From NCBI GenBank assembly GCA_015231955.1, contig JADGAN010000007.1, positions 85,608 to 149,607 on the forward strand: a stretch of DNA of 64,000 nt. The letters are read 5' to 3'. The stretch is from Oligoflexia bacterium. GTDB lineage: Bacteria > Bdellovibrionota > Bacteriovoracia > Bacteriovoracales > Bacteriovoracaceae. Positions within the stretch are counted from its first letter, which is position 1. Every line of letters begins with the position of its first letter. The notes under the pieces are model-generated. The model had not been told where the DNA came from, did not search any database, and was given only the letters and a program-made list of their open reading frames with translations. A program made the position numbers and the translations under genes. This document shows, in pieces, positions 25,596-34,782 of this stretch.

Positions 25596-27467
25596 TTAGC
25601 GTCCTTCTTGCTTTGCTTGTAGACGCGAGATGATCTCTTCATTTAGCTGGCCTGGATTATTTTTTATACGTTTTCTCAGTTGGGGAGAGTTTAAACCTGC
25701 TTGCACCATTTCTCTGATGATGTTGTAAAAATCGGAAAGAATTTTTTCGTTGCTTTGGTTCTTCTGGAATTCATCCAGATGCTCTCCTACATAGACTCTT
25801 AAGAGGGCCAAAGAGTTGTGCTCCAAATCGCCACTATGTATCGCATCTTTTCCTAACTTTTCTAAATTGGTTGTCTTGTTAGCATTAAAATCGCGAAATT
25901 TTCCACTATCATCAACTCCTGTTAATAAGTCCAGATTGCTAGCAATAACACTCTTATCTCTATGGTAAACCACGCTTATCAGATCAGCAAAAAATTCTCC
26001 AAGAGGACGATAAATGGAGTGGTATACCTCTACTGCTGGATCTTTATTATCTTTGAAAAAATGCTTGAGATACTCTTTTCCTTTTTTGCTCTCCTCATTT
26101 CTTAAGGTAGCAACCGTTTGTAATAAATCTCGCAGTGTACTATCTGAATCTACTTGACTCATATGGGACATGATTGCATGGCCAAACTCATGGGTAAGAA
26201 TAGGAAGTAGCTTAAGCGATGAGTTTGCCTCCTCGCTTGGATGATAACTTCCTCCTCCCTCATCATTCTCCTTGGAGAGTTGAATGAGAGAGGAGAAGAA
26301 TTTTTTGAGATCGATGGCCTGTCCAAAGTGTTCCTCATCCAATTTTTTAGCAAGTTTTCTATCGTGGTTAATTGCAAGATCTGGATCAAAGATATCGGGA
26401 TAGAGAATAAAGTGATCGTTCTCACTATACACAGCAATGACATTAGTTTTTTTAGGGATAAGCAAGATTATCTCTTTGGGAATGGAGAATCCTTGTTTGT
26501 CTTCATAGGATGCACACATCTTTGCCATATGGTCGATAATTTGGGTCACATGCTCACGAGGGACTGCGGGATCGTAGTAACATTGGAGTGTTGTTGCTTC
26601 ACCACACCCTTTACGAAAGTAGATCCTACTCTCTTCAAAAACAGAGTCCTTAAACGCTTCGAGATCGAGTTTCTTGGACGGAAATTGTGAGTAATAAGAG
26701 GAAGCGGCCTCCAAAACCTGCTTGAGTACATTCATACCCGCGGCCACATCGTAACCATAAATTTTATCGTGTCCTAATGCTGTAAGCACTCCTCCAAGGA
26801 GCGCAAAATCGATACTCCCTTTATTGGCCGCTCTTGCAAGTTGTAATCCTAGGAGAGTCTTGGCATCGTCTCTAATCTCTGGGGCCATGGAGAGAAGAGC
26901 TAACGAAGAATCAAAAATAAATGTTGGGGTCTGAAACTCTTTAAAGAGAGAAGCCGTGGTTGCAATCTCCATTGCTGTCTTTAAAAAAAAGGCCTTATCT
27001 TGAATATCTTTGTTATCAATCATTTTAATAGCAAGATCTATTGCTGTCGATAAGCTGCTGGGGTCGTGATTTCCAAGAGCATTGGCAACATTTAAAAGCA
27101 TAGTAATGGTCATTGCCGTTTTATCTTGTCGAAGCTCGGGGAGGAATTGGATTGTTGGCACTGATAATTTAGCAACAGTACTTAATAGCGCCAAAGCCTT
27201 CTCTGATGGGGATGCCGGTGACTCATACCAGAGGTATGCACCTAAGAGTGCTGTTGAACAAATGAGCGCACACTTGCACTCTTTATCGTGTTGAAAAATC
27301 CACTCTTTAGCGGCCGTAACACCATTTGCTACAGAGGTGGAAAGAGATGAAGTAGGAGTACATTGTTCATCTGTAGTAATCGTGGCATAGGTACTATTAA
27401 GAGGATTTACTGCTAATATTAATCCTAGTATCCCTGAAACGAATAATGAGTTAATATTTTTTTTCAT
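25596..27467 (-). CDS. Secreted zinc-metallopeptidase-like protein
   Basis: 623 residues with a signal peptide ending near STYAT. The motif LTHEFGHAIMSHM (His426, Glu427, His430) is an HExxH zinc site. About 60 residues later GEFFADLISVVYHRD (Glu491, Asp495) supplies the third ligand in the E-x-x-x-D manner of gluzincins. The N-terminal 280 residues are helical, with a hydrophobic span around 66-80. Cleavage of extracellular or host protein is inferred. It is divergent from the ankyrin gene across 344 A+T-rich bases. Confidence 0.65.
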   Translation of the reverse strand: MKKNINSLFVSGILGLILAVNPLNSTYATITTDEQCTPTSSLSTSVANGVTAAKEWIFQHDKECKCALICSTALLGAYLWYESPASPSEKALALLSTVAKLSVPTIQFLPELRQDKTAMTITMLLNVANALGNHDPSSLSTAIDLAIKMIDNKDIQDKAFFLKTAMEIATTASLFKEFQTPTFIFDSSLALLSMAPEIRDDAKTLLGLQLARAANKGSIDFALLGGVLTALGHDKIYGYDVAAGMNVLKQVLEAASSYYSQFPSKKLDLEAFKDSVFEESRIYFRKGCGEATTLQCYYDPAVPREHVTQIIDHMAKMCASYEDKQGFSIPKEIILLIPKKTNVIAVYSENDHFILYPDIFDPDLAINHDRKLAKKLDEEHFGQAIDLKKFFSSLIQLSKENDEGGGSYHPSEEANSSLKLLPILTHEFGHAIMSHMSQVDSDSTLRDLLQTVATLRNEESKKGKEYLKHFFKDNKDPAVEVYHSIYRPLGEFFADLISVVYHRDKSVIASNLDLLTGVDDSGKFRDFNANKTTNLEKLGKDAIHSGDLEHNSLALLRVYVGEHLDEFQKNQSNEKILSDFYNIIREMVQAGLNSPQLRKRIKNNPGQLNEEIISRLQAKQEGR

Positions 27468-27811
27468 ACCTCTCCCTTTTTCTATGTTTATAAATCAAAA
27501 ATTTCACTCCTGTATTTAATCTTTAGACTACCACTATAAGTAATTACATTTTCTAGATTTTTTTTAATTTGAATAAAATCAATGTGATACCTAGTGGAGG
27601 TAAACTAAATAAAAATCATTAATACCAATAAAACATGAGAGGGAGTAAATGCCATTTTTTTTACTCATATCTTATTTGTTTAGTTTTCAAAGAGTGACTA
27701 ACCTCTGGAAAATATTAAGAACAAAAAAATATATTTTTTTAAAAAAATTTTTAATGAAATAATCTTTTTATTTCCAGATCACAAGAATATAAAAGATGGA
27801 GAAATATTTTT
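27468..27811. other. A+T-rich divergent intergenic region
   Basis: 344 bases between two divergent secreted-protein genes. It is strongly A+T-rich with long T and A runs near 27720-27760, and must hold both promoters, but I cannot single out convincing -35/-10 pairs. No gene, hairpin or repeat stands out. Confidence 0.4.
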
Positions 27812-29605
27812 ATGAGAACGACAAGAACAGTTTCATTATCAGTTATGATCTTTATATCACTCATGTCCTTATCACGGCCAATCATAGGAAGTGATGAATT
27901 AGTTCTGGTGAGACCAAAGCAGAAGGTATCCATAGTGACTGCCGAATCGTCGAGAACAGACATCGCCAAGACAACGGTTCTAGAAAAAGAGGAGAAAAGC
28001 AGCGAAAACGATCTCGCAAACGCGAGCGAAATCAGTAAAATCAAAGAAGCAATCGCCACCTTTGGAACCACCCTTGGACAAGAGCAGGTTGAAGATTTTG
28101 CCCAGCAAGTTATGCGGCCTCTGTTAAAAATTCAACCCGCAAATGACACCACTAAGAAAAACTCTATTCAAGACATCTTTTCTCAAGAAGAGTACAATCT
28201 AATCAAGCAGTTTTTTATTGTACGAAAACAACTGCAGCAAGTTGAAGAGGGTTTCATTAAGAGTGATCATTGCACTCTTCCTTCTAATAAAGCAGCAGAG
28301 GCCGAATCCTTGCAACCAGCTCCTTTCATAGAAAACATTATTGCTAGAACTTTGCAATTTAACTCTGAATATATCAAACTCATGCAAGAACTCTACCCTG
28401 AATCGGCCAATCTTGAAAAAAGAAATGATCGTTTACGATGGAAGAATTATATCACTGATGATCTTGGGCATACGATCACCTTTGAAAACCCCTATTATGT
28501 ACGAGATAAGGGTGAGGAAAAAATTCAGTACCCTTTTAGTGCCCAGACGAATTTCCAATCTCTTGCCAAATTCTTGGGATTTCCATCTGCTGAATTACCC
28601 AAAAAGAGCGATTTTCATGAAAAAGGCCTTTTTTCAGGTAAGAAAAATCTGATCATTCTTAAAAAGCAACCAAGAAAGGGGCAAGCACCAGAACAGTTAG
28701 AAGTGAGTGGTTATAAAGGTAAACAAGTGATCAAAAGCATAACTTGCAAAATAGCAACCCTTCAAGAGTTAAAAGAGATCAAGGCCAAACGAGATGAGGC
28801 GAAAAAACAAGAAGAAGAGAAGAGGCATCTGCAAGCAGAGACAAAAATAAATCCAGAAAAGAAAAAAACACCATCGGTACAGATTAACCCTCTTAATCTT
28901 GTTGATTTTTCTTCAGAAAATAAAACGCAGACGATTGCACCAATAGAGGCAGTAACCAAAATCAATAAAGTACAGATTGATCTCGCCGATAAATATGGAA
29001 ATACACCACTCATTGATGCTGTTATGAAAGGGGCCGAGAACACGGCCATAAGTTTACTCCGGGCCGGGGCCAATCCTAACGTAGTTCCTAATTATCAAAG
29101 TAATGAGGCAAAGGGTTCTCTTTTGGCATGTGCTATTAAGAAAAAAGAGTGGGGTCTTGCCGATGAGCTTTTGAAGCACAAGGTAAATTTAGAATTAAAA
29201 GATAAATATGCAAACACTCCTCTCATTGATGCTGTTATGAGTGGATATGAGCAAAGCGCTATTAAATTGCTTATGGCCGGGGCCAATCCTAACGTAGTTC
29301 CTAATTATCAAAGTAATGAGGCAAAGGGTTCTCTTTTGGCATGTGCTATTAAGAAAAAACAGTGGGGTCTTGCCGATGAGCTTTTAAAGCACAAGGTAAA
29401 TTTAGAATTAAAAGATAAATATGCAAACACCCCTCTCATTGATGCTGTTATGAGTGGATATGAGCAAACTGCCATTAAATTACTTCGGGCCGGGGCCAAC
29501 CCAAATGTTATTCCTAATTATGCAAACAACCAGAGCAAAGCATCTCTACTATCGGTAGCACAATCGAAGCATATGTGGGCCCTTGTGAGAGAGCTCACTA
29601 AATAG
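27812..29605 (+). CDS. Secreted ankyrin-repeat protein
   Basis: 597 residues with a signal peptide ending near RPIIGS. The N-terminal 310 residues are of unknown fold, followed by a charged coiled segment rich in Lys/Glu (about 310-350). From residue 388 come ankyrin-type units such as YGNTPLIDAVMKG, SLLRAGANPNVVP and SLLACAIKKKEWGLADELL, arranged as three copies of a 71-residue block. Ankyrin repeats bind proteins and are common in exported effectors of host-associated bacteria. Two adjacent blocks are almost identical in DNA, so the array is recently expanded. Confidence 0.8.
   Translation: MRTTRTVSLSVMIFISLMSLSRPIIGSDELVLVRPKQKVSIVTAESSRTDIAKTTVLEKEEKSSENDLANASEISKIKEAIATFGTTLGQEQVEDFAQQVMRPLLKIQPANDTTKKNSIQDIFSQEEYNLIKQFFIVRKQLQQVEEGFIKSDHCTLPSNKAAEAESLQPAPFIENIIARTLQFNSEYIKLMQELYPESANLEKRNDRLRWKNYITDDLGHTITFENPYYVRDKGEEKIQYPFSAQTNFQSLAKFLGFPSAELPKKSDFHEKGLFSGKKNLIILKKQPRKGQAPEQLEVSGYKGKQVIKSITCKIATLQELKEIKAKRDEAKKQEEEKRHLQAETKINPEKKKTPSVQINPLNLVDFSSENKTQTIAPIEAVTKINKVQIDLADKYGNTPLIDAVMKGAENTAISLLRAGANPNVVPNYQSNEAKGSLLACAIKKKEWGLADELLKHKVNLELKDKYANTPLIDAVMSGYEQSAIKLLMAGANPNVVPNYQSNEAKGSLLACAIKKKQWGLADELLKHKVNLELKDKYANTPLIDAVMSGYEQTAIKLLRAGANPNVIPNYANNQSKASLLSVAQSKHMWALVRELTK
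28988..29600 (+). repeat. Three tandem 213-bp repeats within the ankyrin gene
   Basis: Units start near 28988, 29201 and 29414. The period is exactly 213 bases (71 codons), so copy-number change keeps the frame. The block from about 29062 to 29260 recurs at 29275 onward with only a few mismatches, while the first 70 and last 110 bases of the array are more diverged. This indicates recent duplication of the central unit. Confidence 0.9.
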
Positions 29606-29666
29606 ATTCTGCTGAAAAAGTCCCCTCATTCGGCCTTTACACCATTTTCCGGGCAGGTTGCCCTGG

Positions 29667-29731
29667 TGACATGCACGAATGGTTTCGCTCACGCTAAAAA
29701 TTTGCAAATGCGAAACCACAAGTGCATGTCA
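29667..29731 (+). terminator. Long two-part hairpin between the ankyrin and uraA genes
   Basis: TGACATGCAC (29667) pairs with GTGCATGTCA (29722). Inside it TGGTTTCGC (29680) pairs with GCGAAACCA (29710), with a 3-base internal mismatch and a 21-base loop. TATTTTT follows on the plus strand, as expected of a terminator for the ankyrin gene. The stem includes the stop codon of the opposing uraA gene. It could also be a mobile repeat unit. Confidence 0.6.
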
Positions 29732-30976
29732 TATTTTTCGAAATAGATAAAGAAAGAGATTTAAGATCATTGCCACTACCGTTGCTAAACACATCCCCTT
29801 AAGTGGTACCGATCCAAGTTTAACCGCCATACCACTCACACCAACAGTAAAAGTAATAGAGGTGACCATTAAATTTTGAGGCATGCTATAATCAACCTTT
29901 GATTCAACCAGCATACGAATTCCGGAGGCGGCAATAATTCCAAAGAGAAGCATACAAACACCACCCATGACTGGTGTGGGGATCGTTTGGATAAGGGTCG
30001 AGAGCGTTCCTGAAAAGGCAAGTACCACTGAAAGAATGGCCGCGCCTCCAATTACCCACACGCTATACACTCTAGTTACCGCCATCACTCCAATATTTTC
30101 GCCATAGGTGGTTGTGGGAACCGAGCCACATAGGCCTGAAAGAATGGTACTGACCCCATTCCCTGCAAGCGAGCGATAAAGGCCAGGATCTTTTGCCAAG
30201 TCTCGCTCTACAATGTGTCCTGTAACAATCAAATGTCCAATATGCTCCGATATCACCACTAACGCTGCCGGTGCAATAATCAATATCGCATTCCACTCAA
30301 ATTGAGGTTTATAAAAAGTTGGCCACTTGAAAAAGGGTGCTGCCGCAACCGGAGCGAGATCGACAAGACCTAAGGCCAAAGAGAGTATGTACCCAATAAT
30401 TATTCCCAAAAGGATGGGAATAATTGCAAAAAAACCACGAAAAAAGATAGAACCAAACATAATAAAAAGTAACGTTACTGAAGATACAATCACCTCTTTT
30501 GTTCCTGACTCTCCTATGTATCCCGCCATGGAAGCAGCAACCTGGGCCAGCTCAAGTCCAATTAAGGCAATGATTGGCCCCATCGCTGCCGGAGGAAGAA
30601 GGATGTCGATCCATGTTGTTCCTACAGTTGCAACAAGCAGAGCGACTAATAAAAAAATAAATCCCACCACAATAAAACCACCTAGTACCAATGGATATTG
30701 TGCTTGGTGGGATCCTAAACTTAAAAGGGCCAGCACTGGAGCAATAAATGCAAAACTTGAACCCAAAAACGCAGGAATCTTCCCTTTGCAAACCAATAAA
30801 TAGATTAACGTTCCAATGCCGTTCATTAACAATACTACCGAAGGATCAACATGAAAGAGCGAAGGGGCCAACACAGAAGCACCGAACATCGCAAATAAAT
30901 GTTGCAAACTCAATGGAAATCCTTCCAGCAAAGAAACCTTTTCCTCTACACCAATTATACGACGAGCAAGAGACAT
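29729..30976 (-). CDS. uraA: Uracil permease (NCS2 family)
   Basis: 415 residues, 12-14 hydrophobic spans. The family start PLSLQHLFAMFGASVLAP is followed by FLGSSFAFIAPV and the substrate-region ISEHIGHLIVTGH (the conserved Glu-His pair). GLCGSVPTTTYGENIGVMAVT also belongs to the family. It imports uracil with protons. The gene stands alone and converges with the ankyrin gene. Assignment to NCS2 is sure; uracil rather than xanthine is favoured by the TTTYGENIG motif. Confidence 0.93.
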   Translation of the reverse strand: MSLARRIIGVEEKVSLLEGFPLSLQHLFAMFGASVLAPSLFHVDPSVVLLMNGIGTLIYLLVCKGKIPAFLGSSFAFIAPVLALLSLGSHQAQYPLVLGGFIVVGFIFLLVALLVATVGTTWIDILLPPAAMGPIIALIGLELAQVAASMAGYIGESGTKEVIVSSVTLLFIMFGSIFFRGFFAIIPILLGIIIGYILSLALGLVDLAPVAAAPFFKWPTFYKPQFEWNAILIIAPAALVVISEHIGHLIVTGHIVERDLAKDPGLYRSLAGNGVSTILSGLCGSVPTTTYGENIGVMAVTRVYSVWVIGGAAILSVVLAFSGTLSTLIQTIPTPVMGGVCMLLFGIIAASGIRMLVESKVDYSMPQNLMVTSITFTVGVSGMAVKLGSVPLKGMCLATVVAMILNLFLYLFRKI

Positions 30977-31079
30977 GCACTAACCTCAAATCGATAAATT
31001 TTTTCTGTATCTTTTCAATTAATAATTGAGCTCTATTTGTGGCCACTTGTCAAAGCCTAACGCAAGAATCATCCTAATC

Positions 31080-31127
31080 CATTTTCTTATTGATCAAGGG
31101 GCCGATATTCATGCAAGGAGTTTCTAA
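31080..31127 (+). pseudogene. Possible ankyrin-repeat fragment
   Basis: A short plus-strand frame reads FLIDQGADIHARSF before TAA (31125-31127), matching the ankyrin hairpin consensus LL-x-x-GAD-x-x-AR. There is no start or upstream coding of quality. It may be the end of a lost ankyrin gene, or chance. The rest of 30977-31236 shows no gene. Confidence 0.25.
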
Positions 31128-31236
31128 TCAATCATACTGGCCCAGCTGATTTACGTTTTTTAATCCTTAGCGTGCTATATAATCCGTTTTCTGTGGTGAT
31201 CCCATGATGGTGCTGGAGATATGAGGGTTGGTTTAC

Positions 31237-31785
31237 TCAAACATTACTCCATTCAGAAATCAAACCAAGTTCTCTTATCCACTTATGGAGATATTCCTTG
31301 TCGATAGGAGTTTCTGTGAGAATCCCTCGAATATCGTGCAAATGCTTTTCTGATCCGCCTTGGCGATAATAATCCAATTTTTTTATGATAATATCTTCAG
31401 CAGTAGCGATGAAAATAGTGATATTGGCGGTGAATGGAGTCTGTACGCGCCTAGAGAACTCCTCGATAGCGTGCTTGTTTCGCTTGCGTATGATGCAATC
31501 TATTTTTAAATTACTCTCAAGATGAATAAGATTAAATTGTCCATGGTTTTTTGTTTCATGCTTAAGAACTTCAAGAGGAGGGCAGTAGTAATCCTCAATA
31601 TTAAAGGTATTAAACAATTTTTCACAATCATCATAGGCAATGTCGATGACAATGTCCATGTCGTGAGTCAGTCTCGGCTCTCCATAGATGGTAGAAGCAA
31701 CTGAACCAACGACCATGTAAAGAATTTCTTGTTTGTTCAATTTCTCAATAACACCGATAAATATTTCGAGAAGAGTGCTATCCAT
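31237..31785 (-). CDS. MNT-type nucleotidyltransferase
   Basis: 182 residues. The polymerase-beta-like core is YMVVGSVASTIYGEPRLTHDMDIVID, shown here as VGSVAS (the GS motif) and HDMDIVID (the metal-binding D-x-D). KIDCIIR supplies the third acidic residue. The C-terminal helical part ends at residue 182. Such stand-alone nucleotidyltransferases often form toxin-antitoxin pairs. The start ATG abuts the stop of the 63-residue partner gene, so the two are translationally coupled. Function as toxin or modifier is inferred only. Confidence 0.7.
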   Translation of the reverse strand: MDSTLLEIFIGVIEKLNKQEILYMVVGSVASTIYGEPRLTHDMDIVIDIAYDDCEKLFNTFNIEDYYCPPLEVLKHETKNHGQFNLIHLESNLKIDCIIRKRNKHAIEEFSRRVQTPFTANITIFIATAEDIIIKKLDYYRQGGSEKHLHDIRGILTETPIDKEYLHKWIRELGLISEWSNV

Positions 31786-31977
31786 CTACCGACACCCCTT
31801 CTCAATCAGCGCGTACGTTTTCTTTTTAAGTTCTTGCTCACTCAAGTTTGGAAATTTGCGCTTAAGCTGTTCTTTTTTAATGGTGAAAGCAAAATGAAAG
31901 AGATCACTCATAATTTTTAATTTTTTTTGAATCGTTACTGGATTTAACGCAGCTGGCAGCGATTGTGACTTTGACAT
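31786..31977 (-). CDS. Small partner of the nucleotidyltransferase
   Basis: 63 residues, no signal or membrane span. GGAAGG precedes the ATG. It is basic and helical, with QLKRKFPNLSEQELKKKTY resembling the small proteins (R-x-x-P-x-L-S-x-x-E-L pattern) commonly found before nucleotidyltransferase genes. Its stop touches the next ATG. A role as cognate partner or antitoxin follows only from this arrangement. An overlapping 79-codon frame (31904-32143) is rejected. Confidence 0.55.
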   Translation of the reverse strand: MSKSQSLPAALNPVTIQKKLKIMSDLFHFAFTIKKEQLKRKFPNLSEQELKKKTYALIEKGCR

Positions 31978-32200
31978 AATCCTTCCCTTTTACCTTGATA
32001 GTGGCCATCAAAATGGTGCTACGGTTGAAGAGTATTGTCGAGATAAAAAACTTTTCAGCAGCAAAATTTATGTCCCAATCGCATAGTTTGTCATTGCTAT
32101 ATCTATACACAGCTACTACCAGTTTTTTAGGGTCTTGTGTCAACTTCTAATGCCGACACTAATGCCTTCTAATACCCCCAAAAAGACACTACCTGTTGTG

Positions 32201-32582
32201 TTTGATTGAATGCAGGGGGCTTATTGAAATAATGACAGAGAGACGTAAGAAATTGTGTTTTCTAAAATGGAAAAGAGGGAGTTTTAAGACTTTCACCTTT
32301 ATGAAAAGGGGTCTCGTAAAAAGGTAACGTCTCTGAGTATGTATCGATTCCGGTGCATCCGCGATTGAACCAAGGGTGAGCGGGAGTGATGATTGCGCCA
32401 GGATAGTTGCTAAGGTCGAAGTAGCGCCCACCCCCGCTTGCCGTTAAATCGCGTTGAGTCTCGCTGGCAGCGACTACTTTAAAAGAGGGGTGTCCCGGCG
32501 CCTCTGGTGCAGGGAAGGCCGCGGTGTCTTTCACGTAAATAGTGGCGTTGTAGTCGTATTTGATCATGATCCTCCAATTGCC
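32201..32582 (-). pseudogene. Duplicated 3' end of a patatin-like gene
   Basis: On the minus strand the 101 residues ending at 32262 match the C-terminus of the intact protein at 35618-37642 almost throughout. Shared segments include YNATIYVKDTAAFP, VVAASETQRDL, TASGGGRYFDLSNYPGAI and ESLKTPSFPF. The DNA match continues past the stop to 32201, so flanking sequence was copied too. The frame can be followed back to about 32600 before a stop. A 2-residue insertion and other differences suggest a diverged paralogue rather than a fresh copy. No catalytic part remains. Confidence 0.8.
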
Positions 32583-32803
32583 ATCTCCCGTATCTGCAAT
32601 CGATGCCTATTGAATTGATTTATAAATAATGCCTCGTTTTTTTGAGGGGTGCCCACTTTTGTAGTCGTGTTCAAAAATTGCTCAGTTTAATAATAGGGAT
32701 ATGTTTGTGAAAACAGAATTGTAGATAAAAAAATGAGAGGACATTTTTTTATTGTAGTACCATGATAGATGAACTCACAGAGCAATAAGAACCAAGGATT
32801 TTC

Positions 32804-34720
32804 ATGTTGTGTTGTATTATAAAATTTCACTATGTTTTTATTATAATTGCTAGCTTGACCATAGGTATTAGGTCTAATGCCAAAGAAATATATGGGAGTA
32901 ATGACAGCAAAGGAAATTTGGTTTTTGATTTCTATGACAATAGTGATCACAAAAACATAACACCAACTATAAGTGAATTAAAAAAAATGCTTAAGGAAGA
33001 CCAAGATTTTTATGAATATTTTGCACGCATGATAAATTCTGATCCAGAGTTTTTCTTATCCAGCATTAAAAAACAAAGTGATCAGCTTATTAAAGATAGA
33101 GATATAATAGATTTTTTCAAAAATACATACAAAAGCAACGGCCTTGACGACAAGAATTATTCGTGCATCAATACATCTAATGATGTTCAAAAAGTTGTTA
33201 AAACGATTAAAAATTCTCAAGAAATTATAAACAACAGCACAGTAAATAAATGTAATTTGTTTTTATCATCCAATAACATTGAACACATTAATGTAGATGA
33301 TATAAATTTTCTTCCTACATTAATGAAATCCAATGAAGTAATTTATTTAATCACCAACGACAATGGGCATGTAAAGACAAAGAAGATCTCTTTATTGAAA
33401 ATTTCTAATCTTTTTTCAGATCTTTCTTTTGATAATTCCATGCACTTATTATCAGAAAAACAATGTTTTTTTCTCTTGTCAAAAGGTTTGAAAATAACTC
33501 AGGGAGAAGATAAATTCTGGGGTGCTTTAGGTGCTTTTGCCATTGCGGGAGGTCTTTTCTATGCTGGTTACAACATTGGAAAACTTTATGAACCTGTTGC
33601 AAGTATAAGTGATTCAATAAAACATATAACGGAACAAGTTGTTAAAATCACTCCCTTATTAGCTCAAGTTTTGGTAAATGTTAATAAACTTTTAGATAAC
33701 TTTAATCAAATTGGAGATATTCTAAGGGACACTATCAATAAAGATAATATAAGAAAAGCCCTTTCTGCAATAGATACACTCAGAAGGCAGTTTCAAGAAA
33801 TGATAGCTGACGAAGCAACCTTAGCAGAAAGGATTAATGATGGAACTTTTAATTATTACCTATATCAAATACAATACAATACCGATCAAATTAGATCAAT
33901 AATATTGCAAACAGCTGATCCTATGTCAAAAACAGTATTGATTCCAATGACAGCACCAGCATTGGCCCTATATGCACAAATGCTAGCACTAAGAGAAAAG
34001 TATATACAAAAACATGAACCTGATAAAAAGATGTTATCCGTGTATGAAATGCCATTTCACAGAGATTATTTTAGCCTGTATTCATCTATCTTTAATGAAT
34101 TTGAAAACAATCGAAAAGAAGAATTCAAAAAATTTCACCATCTCATGTCAGAAAAATATCTTGATGGATTTCACTTTTACATACCTGATTCAAAGCTCGA
34201 TATGACAAAGCAAATTCATATTAATCCCAAAATAGAAGAAATGATTGAGGCACGTCTTGAAAAAGGACAACGTCCTAGAAGTAGTTTATGCACTGTTCAC
34301 CCTTACTGTGCGGGAGGATACAAAAATGAGCCTCAGAAAGATTGGGGAGAAATAAAGAGGTTTTATATTGAATGGAAAATAGATGATCCTGAAAAACTAA
34401 GTGTTCCAACATTATTTGTTATAACATGGACAAGAACAAAAGAGGAATACGAAAAAGACAAAAAATGGAATGTTGAAATCGCAAAAGCTGTTGATGCTTA
34501 CCCAAACGCAGGACCACACAATCAGGATATTGAAACAATAAGGAAATACGCAATTGAGCACAATGCTCCTATGCATTTCTGGGAAGAAAAATATTACAAG
34601 CCTATGCTTAAAGCAATCGAATCTTCCCTTATGCCCATTTACGAAAGGCTCAATAGTAATGAAATATCTAAAAAAGATCTTATAATGAAATTTCAATATC
34701 AACCCACAGGATCAATATGA
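32804..34720 (+). CDS. A+T-rich exported protein, possible pore-forming toxin
   Basis: 638 residues, AAGGA seven bases before the ATG, and a signal-like N-terminus to about RSNAKE. A Gly/Ala-rich hydrophobic span lies at 239-257. Long amphipathic helices follow (265-400), ending in MTAPALALYAQMLALREKY. This resembles, loosely, the buried helix of delta-endotoxin-type domains (P-x-F-A-x-A-x-x-L-H/L). The C-terminal part (about 400-638) looks mixed alpha/beta. Codon use is far more A/T-rich than its neighbours, and the gene sits between direct repeats, both signs of transfer. The toxin idea is a weak inference. Confidence 0.5.
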   Translation: MLCCIIKFHYVFIIIASLTIGIRSNAKEIYGSNDSKGNLVFDFYDNSDHKNITPTISELKKMLKEDQDFYEYFARMINSDPEFFLSSIKKQSDQLIKDRDIIDFFKNTYKSNGLDDKNYSCINTSNDVQKVVKTIKNSQEIINNSTVNKCNLFLSSNNIEHINVDDINFLPTLMKSNEVIYLITNDNGHVKTKKISLLKISNLFSDLSFDNSMHLLSEKQCFFLLSKGLKITQGEDKFWGALGAFAIAGGLFYAGYNIGKLYEPVASISDSIKHITEQVVKITPLLAQVLVNVNKLLDNFNQIGDILRDTINKDNIRKALSAIDTLRRQFQEMIADEATLAERINDGTFNYYLYQIQYNTDQIRSIILQTADPMSKTVLIPMTAPALALYAQMLALREKYIQKHEPDKKMLSVYEMPFHRDYFSLYSSIFNEFENNRKEEFKKFHHLMSEKYLDGFHFYIPDSKLDMTKQIHINPKIEEMIEARLEKGQRPRSSLCTVHPYCAGGYKNEPQKDWGEIKRFYIEWKIDDPEKLSVPTLFVITWTRTKEEYEKDKKWNVEIAKAVDAYPNAGPHNQDIETIRKYAIEHNAPMHFWEEKYYKPMLKAIESSLMPIYERLNSNEISKKDLIMKFQYQPTGSI

Positions 34721-34782
34721 GATAAGATATCTGATTCCTTGTGCTTGTACCCATTCTCTTAAACGACAAAACCTTGAGCAAG

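Noticed and set aside
31904..32143. 79-codon minus-strand frame overlapping the nucleotidyltransferase partner
   Set aside because: Overlaps the better-supported 63-codon gene, which has a clear ribosome site and stop-start coupling.
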